DNA from: Anisakis pegreffii
Taxonomy: Eukaryota; Nematoda; Chromadorea; Rhabditida; Anisakidae
Assembly: GCA_035041965.1 (NCBI GenBank)
Contig: JAPYMA010000132.1
Coordinates: 150,287 to 214,286 of the forward strand
Direction: 5' to 3'
DNA length: 64,000 nucleotides
This document shows positions 59,575 to 64,000 of the stretch, piece after piece. Below the pieces are notes generated by a model. That model had not been told where the DNA came from. It saw nothing but the letters and a program-made list of their open reading frames with translations, and did no database searches. Position numbers and translations under genes: made by a program. Each line of letters starts with the position of its first letter. Position 1 is the first letter of the stretch.

Positions 59575-59890
59575 CTATCTGAAATAAGGGTTCTTAGGTA
59601 CTGCCGAGTTCATGGAACCAAGTCTTGTAATTTTGTTTTTCTTCGAAGTGAAATTCAGATGTTTTGGTATTTCTTTACTTTCAGCGCTGGCCAATTCCCC
59701 GTTATTGCGAATGGATTTCATGTTTTTCGGTAGAGCTGGTCCTGCACGACAGGCTGACTTGTGAACTACCCACTCAAATTGATTCCAGGCGGGAAACATT
59801 ATTAAGTTATCTGGTATAATTTTCTGATATTGTATATTCACATTAGATTTTGTAAGTTTTAAGCTCTCTGGCGAAAGAATCGTTCATGAT
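59575..59890 (-). CDS. Candidate exon, unrecognised
   Basis: An open minus-strand frame of about 105 codons, with balanced composition and higher G+C than the flanks, ends at TAG (59575). It contains an aromatic patch (MFPAWNQFEWVVH) and Lys/Ser/Asn-rich sequence. No start or clear acceptor was established, so it could be an exon, a decayed mobile-element fragment or chance. Confidence 0.3.
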
Positions 59891-59969
59891 GAATTTGTTT
59901 TTATGTAATATTTTTCACGTTCAACAAACTCAATCTTCTCATTAGTTTGCTTTTGATTGTACAAACATT

Positions 59970-60062
59970 TGACTGTATAAAGAGTGTATAAATCGTTGTA
60001 TAAATTTCTTGCATAAATGTAATAAAAATTGTATAAATTTTTTGATTGTATAAAAATCGTTT
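59970..60062. repeat. Short irregular repeat of TTGTATAAA
   Basis: The word TTGTATAAA, or close variants, recurs about six times at spacings of 10-25 bp. Confidence 0.6.
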
Positions 60063-61194
60063 AGTTATAAATGGAACGTTAAAGTTGCACTTAAATGAGA
60101 TGATTCATTCATGACCCTTTGCATAGATGCCTTCCTCGAATCCAGATGAAATTCTTTTAAAAATTCTATACTGAGGGTTTCCTGTCTGGAGAATGGCCTG
60201 TGGTTGCCAGTCGTCTGGGTAGGACGTGACACTGATTAAGTGCATTGTTATGGTGGTGCTTTAAGGTAAAAAAACACGAATGAAAATCAAATTTTTCATG
60301 CTTAACAATCATCTTTTACAAATTCAATCAGAATACGTTGTATTCACTAATAAACAATCTCATCATAAAGTATAATAAACACATCCGCAACATTACAATA
60401 TCAACACATCAATCATCGTTTCATAAAAACAAAAAGAAAATGTATTACGTAAATACTGCTCATTGGTGATGAACAAAAGTATTGTTGATTCGTTGGTGCT
60501 TTACGCCGAAACTCCGTGATAAACGACAAATCTGCAAATAACCGGTAAATCTGGAAGATAAGCTAATTCGGACGGAAGAATGGTCTCAAATTGCCTAAAA
60601 ACTTGAATGACCGATGAATGAATAACATGTTTCACTCGACAGATGTTTAAAGTTAATAAACTGACACTTCCAATAAAATGGTGACATCAATAAGAATGAA
60701 CTTTATGGACAAAGAATCGCGTAAGGTGAATAGCGTTTCTATAATCATTCGAATCGATCATCACAATCTTAATAGGTTTTATTAACAGTATTAACAAATG
60801 TGATGACATGAGTTGAATGAATCGAAACACAAAACAGGAAATAATCCGAAATTACAACATATCTGCACGTTATATACCTCAAAATGCCGGAAACATCAGC
60901 AAAACGAAGACGTGTAAAAAATATCCAAAAAAACGAAGGCGATGTAACATAAAATAGAGAATAAATTGCCGAGTATCACGAAGAGTCAAGCAAATTGCGG
61001 CATGGAGCCGTGACAAAAGACGACATCTCTAGAAAGCTATAGTAATCGGGTGATATCCGATAACATATCTCATCAAAAAATGCGCGAAATCCAGCAGACA
61101 TAGACCAAATCATAAGGTGACCCATGAAAACTGACTCGGTCTTGAACTGCCAAAACACTTATTGCAGTTGAATCGGATTGAAAATCTCAACAAG
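60063..61194. other. Gap without a supportable gene
   Basis: AT-rich with only short open frames. Nothing further recognised. Confidence 0.4.
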
Positions 61195-61690
61195 TGGAAA
61201 TTGTGCGGTTAAGAAATGAATGGAGTACGTAATCGTTGAAGAAGAAGGATTGAGAGTGAATTGGTGATGTGACTGAAATGAGTGAGAAAATTAGCAAGAT
61301 ATAATGGAAGCGTAATGCAGTACGCAATGTTGGGAATGAGAGTGACGAGACATCACGGGAATTGCACATAAAAATCACGTATAGACTATGGGAGGGCAGT
61401 TGTGTAAGGGAGAATGCAACGAGTGCATTCCTTCTGAATAGATACCTCCATCAGGAGCTGTTCTCCCGTACTCTAACCATTCATCACGTTCTCTTTTCGG
61501 TTTTTATATCTGATTCCCACAATGTCTCATCACTCTCATACCCATTTCTACCAACTGCATTACATTCCCGTTATGTCGTAATAATTTTCTTATTACCTTT
61601 GGACGTATCACCGATTCAATCTCATTTCTATTTCTCCCCGTAATCTGAATCTATTCATTTCCCCACCACACCTTTTCTCTTAACTTTCGA
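61195..61690. repeat. Foldback element with ~200-bp imperfect inverted arms
   Basis: The minus strand of ~61195-61395 aligns with the plus strand of ~61485-61690: GATGTCTCGTCACTCTCATTCCC against AATGTCTCATCACTCTCATACCC, then ACTGCATTAC, CACCAATTC/CACCGATTC and TCCATTCATTTC/TCTATTCATTTC blocks. The two open frames here (minus 61378-61187, plus 61362-61643) encode similar peptides only because they lie on the two arms. Confidence 0.8.
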
Positions 61691-62429
61691 TTACCAATGG
61701 AAATAATGTGTGCAAAACGAATTGCCACAACAACACAAACGAAATAATTTATGTTATCATTGATGTAACTTTCTCCAAAACAATATAACTCGGCAAATTA
61801 ATTTGCTAATCACACCTTTCGCAATCGAATCTATCAAATGACACAAATTACAAGAGGACTGCAGCAAAATCATTGTCTGCAAGCATGTCACAATTCATCG
61901 AATCAACAATCAGAGCATTCGTATCCACAATTTTCAGAATGCCATAACTCAAAAACTGATATTACCGAAAAGAGCTGTGTACATCTTCGCATAGTTCTCG
62001 GAATGATATTAAAGATTATTTGAGACCTCACTCATCATCAAGATTTGGGTTTTAAAAATCCCAATAAAATCTCATCACTTTCTCAATTGCACTTTCTCAA
62101 ATCTCAAAACGACTAGACGAAATGGAGCTTTACCGAAAGCTTCTCCCACGCCGATATGAATGAAATAGCTTTTGCTGATGTATTCCGGATTTGCTTCAGC
62201 ACTAAATTTGTTATTTCGCGATGAAAACATATCTGAACTACTTGACGATCTCTATCAGGAAAACACATAGTTTTCACAATTAACATTGACAAAACTACCG
62301 AATGAATAACATAAAGTATCATCCCTGCATGCATTTTTCAAAATGATCGACAATATCCGAATAGTGAGCGAAATCGTCTCACCACATATATACTTTTCTG
62401 GAACTGGAGAATCTGGAGAATCAGACGGT

Positions 62430-64000
62430 TGAGAGGAGAAGACATGTTGCCATGCAAACTCGAGAGTACCGCTAGATTAAAAGGCGATCATGAAATTGCT
62501 AATTCCTCGGGCACACTACTCAATGCACAGAAAATGTATTGGGATGAGCCACCCAACCACATGAAATGAGTTGAAAATATTGTTGATATGTGAGCAGAAT
62601 TGCTCACAAAAATAAATGTTCTCATGAATCTAGAGATTCCGCCGGATTGATTAGTGAACAAATATCGATATGTTATCGGGCAAACGTGAGGGTACGGTAG
62701 GCTCGAGGATGGCAAACCGTATAGCTATATGGAGAAAATAGCTATATCAGCTCATCTAATGATAACTGCTCGGCAAAATATATAATATTCTGAATGTAGA
62801 AATTCTGAGCAATCGAATGGTGCAAAGAAATTTATATGTTACCTGGAAAATCTGAGAATACGGTTACTTTGAAGTTGGTAACCTCTATAGAGCTATAGCA
62901 ACGTATAGTGATTGAATTTATATGAATGAGCGATTTTGCGCTTGTTGTTGATATAGCTTTATGAAAATAGCCATATCTCCTCATGAAAGCAGATTTGCTC
63001 ACCGAAATATATGTATTTTCTGAATGTGGGGATTCAGATGGATCGAATGGTGCACAGAAATTCATATGTTACTGGGAAAAGCTGTGAGTACAGTAGGCTG
63101 GAAGATGCTATAGCGGTTGATATTAGGATTGAGAAAATAGCTGTATCTCGTCAACTAATCATTATTGCTCGGCAAAATAGATGATATTCTGAATATAGAG
63201 ATTCGGGGCAATCGAATGGTGCACTAAAATTCACATGCTACCTGGCAAAGCTGAGGATACCGGTAGCTTGAAAATGTTACACCTCATAGTGGTAATAATG
63301 ACGCACAGATCGATCGATCTGTAGTGATGCAATGTTACTGAACTAGTGCTGAATTTAGGGATTCTGCTCGATCGACTGTTGTGAAGAAAGGTCAAGTCTG
63401 AGGGTACCGTATGTTTCAATGAACTAACCTTTATATCATCAGGCAAACAGCTATATCTCCTCGCAGATGCGAAATTTTTTAGGGAGTTTTTCATATTTAG
63501 AAAGCAGAGATTCTGCTGCATCGAATGGTGTACAAACGTCAATATATTTCAGGTTAAACTTGAGAGGACGGTAGGCTTGAATGTATCAAACCCATATTTC
63601 TATTGTAATGTATAATATGCATTGATCTATACTGATCAAATGCATATCAGTGAGCACCTCAGCGCCAGCTGAGATAGCTTTAATAAAATAGCTATATCTC
63701 CTCAAGTAATCCAAATTGCCGGACAGAATATATATTTTTCTGAATTTAGAGATTATGTTCGATCGACTGGTGTGAAGAAATTGATATGTTACTGGTCAAA
63801 TCTGAGGGTACCGTAGGTTTCAATGAACTAACCCCTATATCATCAGGAAAATAGCTATATCTCCTCGCAGGGGCAAAATTTCTCAGGGAATTTTTCATTT
63901 TTAGAAAGCAGAGATTCTGCTGGATTGAATGATGTACAAATATCAATATGTTTCGGGCAAACTTGAGAAGACGGTAGGCATGAATGTATCGAATCTATAT
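62430..64000. repeat. Satellite-like tandem array, continues beyond the window
   Basis: A diverged unit of about 150-230 bp repeats head to tail to the right edge. Landmarks recur in order: ATATGTTACTGGGCAAA, CTGAGGGTACCGTAGG, GCTATATCTCCTC, TTCTGAATGTAGAGATTC and ATCGAATGGTGCA. Adjacent pairs form a higher-order unit: ~63360-63600 and ~63740-64000 are much more alike than neighbouring units. The minus-strand open frames at 63542-63231 and 63946-63746 are copies of one another produced by the repeat. Confidence 0.88.

Noticed and set aside
61187..61643. Two similar short proteins on opposite strands
   Set aside because: The similarity comes from the arms of an inverted repeat, not from two genes.
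63231..63946. Two similar minus-strand open frames
   Set aside because: They are copies of the satellite unit with no start, splice or domain support.

Overview
The window looks like nuclear DNA of an animal, most likely a nematode. It is AT-rich and gene-sparse. Genes are split into short exons of about 40-350 bp with GT..AG introns and short TTTCAG-type acceptors. Several predicted start codons sit 0-31 bp downstream of a strong splice acceptor, as expected of spliced-leader trans-splicing. At least one gene pair has the spacing of a nematode operon, and one secreted protein has nematode-style Cys-rich (CC) features. The species was not determined. All exon structures were worked out by hand from splice signals and reading phase; no database search was possible.

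Layout, left to right. 0.5-2.1 kb: a three-exon unknown gene on the minus strand with a tRNA-Ser(GCT) nested in its first intron on the opposite strand. 2.1-13.4 kb: mostly non-coding, with scattered candidate exons on the plus strand (4.2-5.2, 9.0-10.4, 12.9-13.4 kb). 14.0-15.3 kb: a minus-strand type II membrane protein with a divergent thrombospondin type 1 repeat. 17.7-21.3 kb: a nine-exon SLC36/AAAP amino-acid transporter (plus). 21.6-24.3 kb: small minus-strand genes, one with a clear tandem exon duplication, and a hairpin built from a 16-bp unit. 25.3-25.7 kb: a possible two-exon plus-strand gene. 27.3-29.6 kb: a secreted Cys-rich protein with a 9-residue tandem repeat (plus).

30.6-35.1 kb: a run of small same-strand (minus) genes with operon-like spacing. 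38.1-43.5 kb: zer-1 (minus, 15 exons), the substrate receptor of a CUL2 ubiquitin ligase. 46.9-53.3 kb: TMEM245 (minus, 17 exons), a polytopic AI-2E-like membrane protein. 53.4-64 kb: no confident gene; instead repeats, including two inverted copies of a ~300-bp dispersed repeat, a ~205-bp terminal-inverted-repeat element, a T-rich minisatellite, a foldback element and, at the right edge, a satellite-like tandem array.

The identified genes do not form one pathway. The regions most worth a second look are the operon-like cluster of unrecognised small proteins, the exon-duplicated small protein at 23.5-24.3 kb and the divergent TSR membrane protein.
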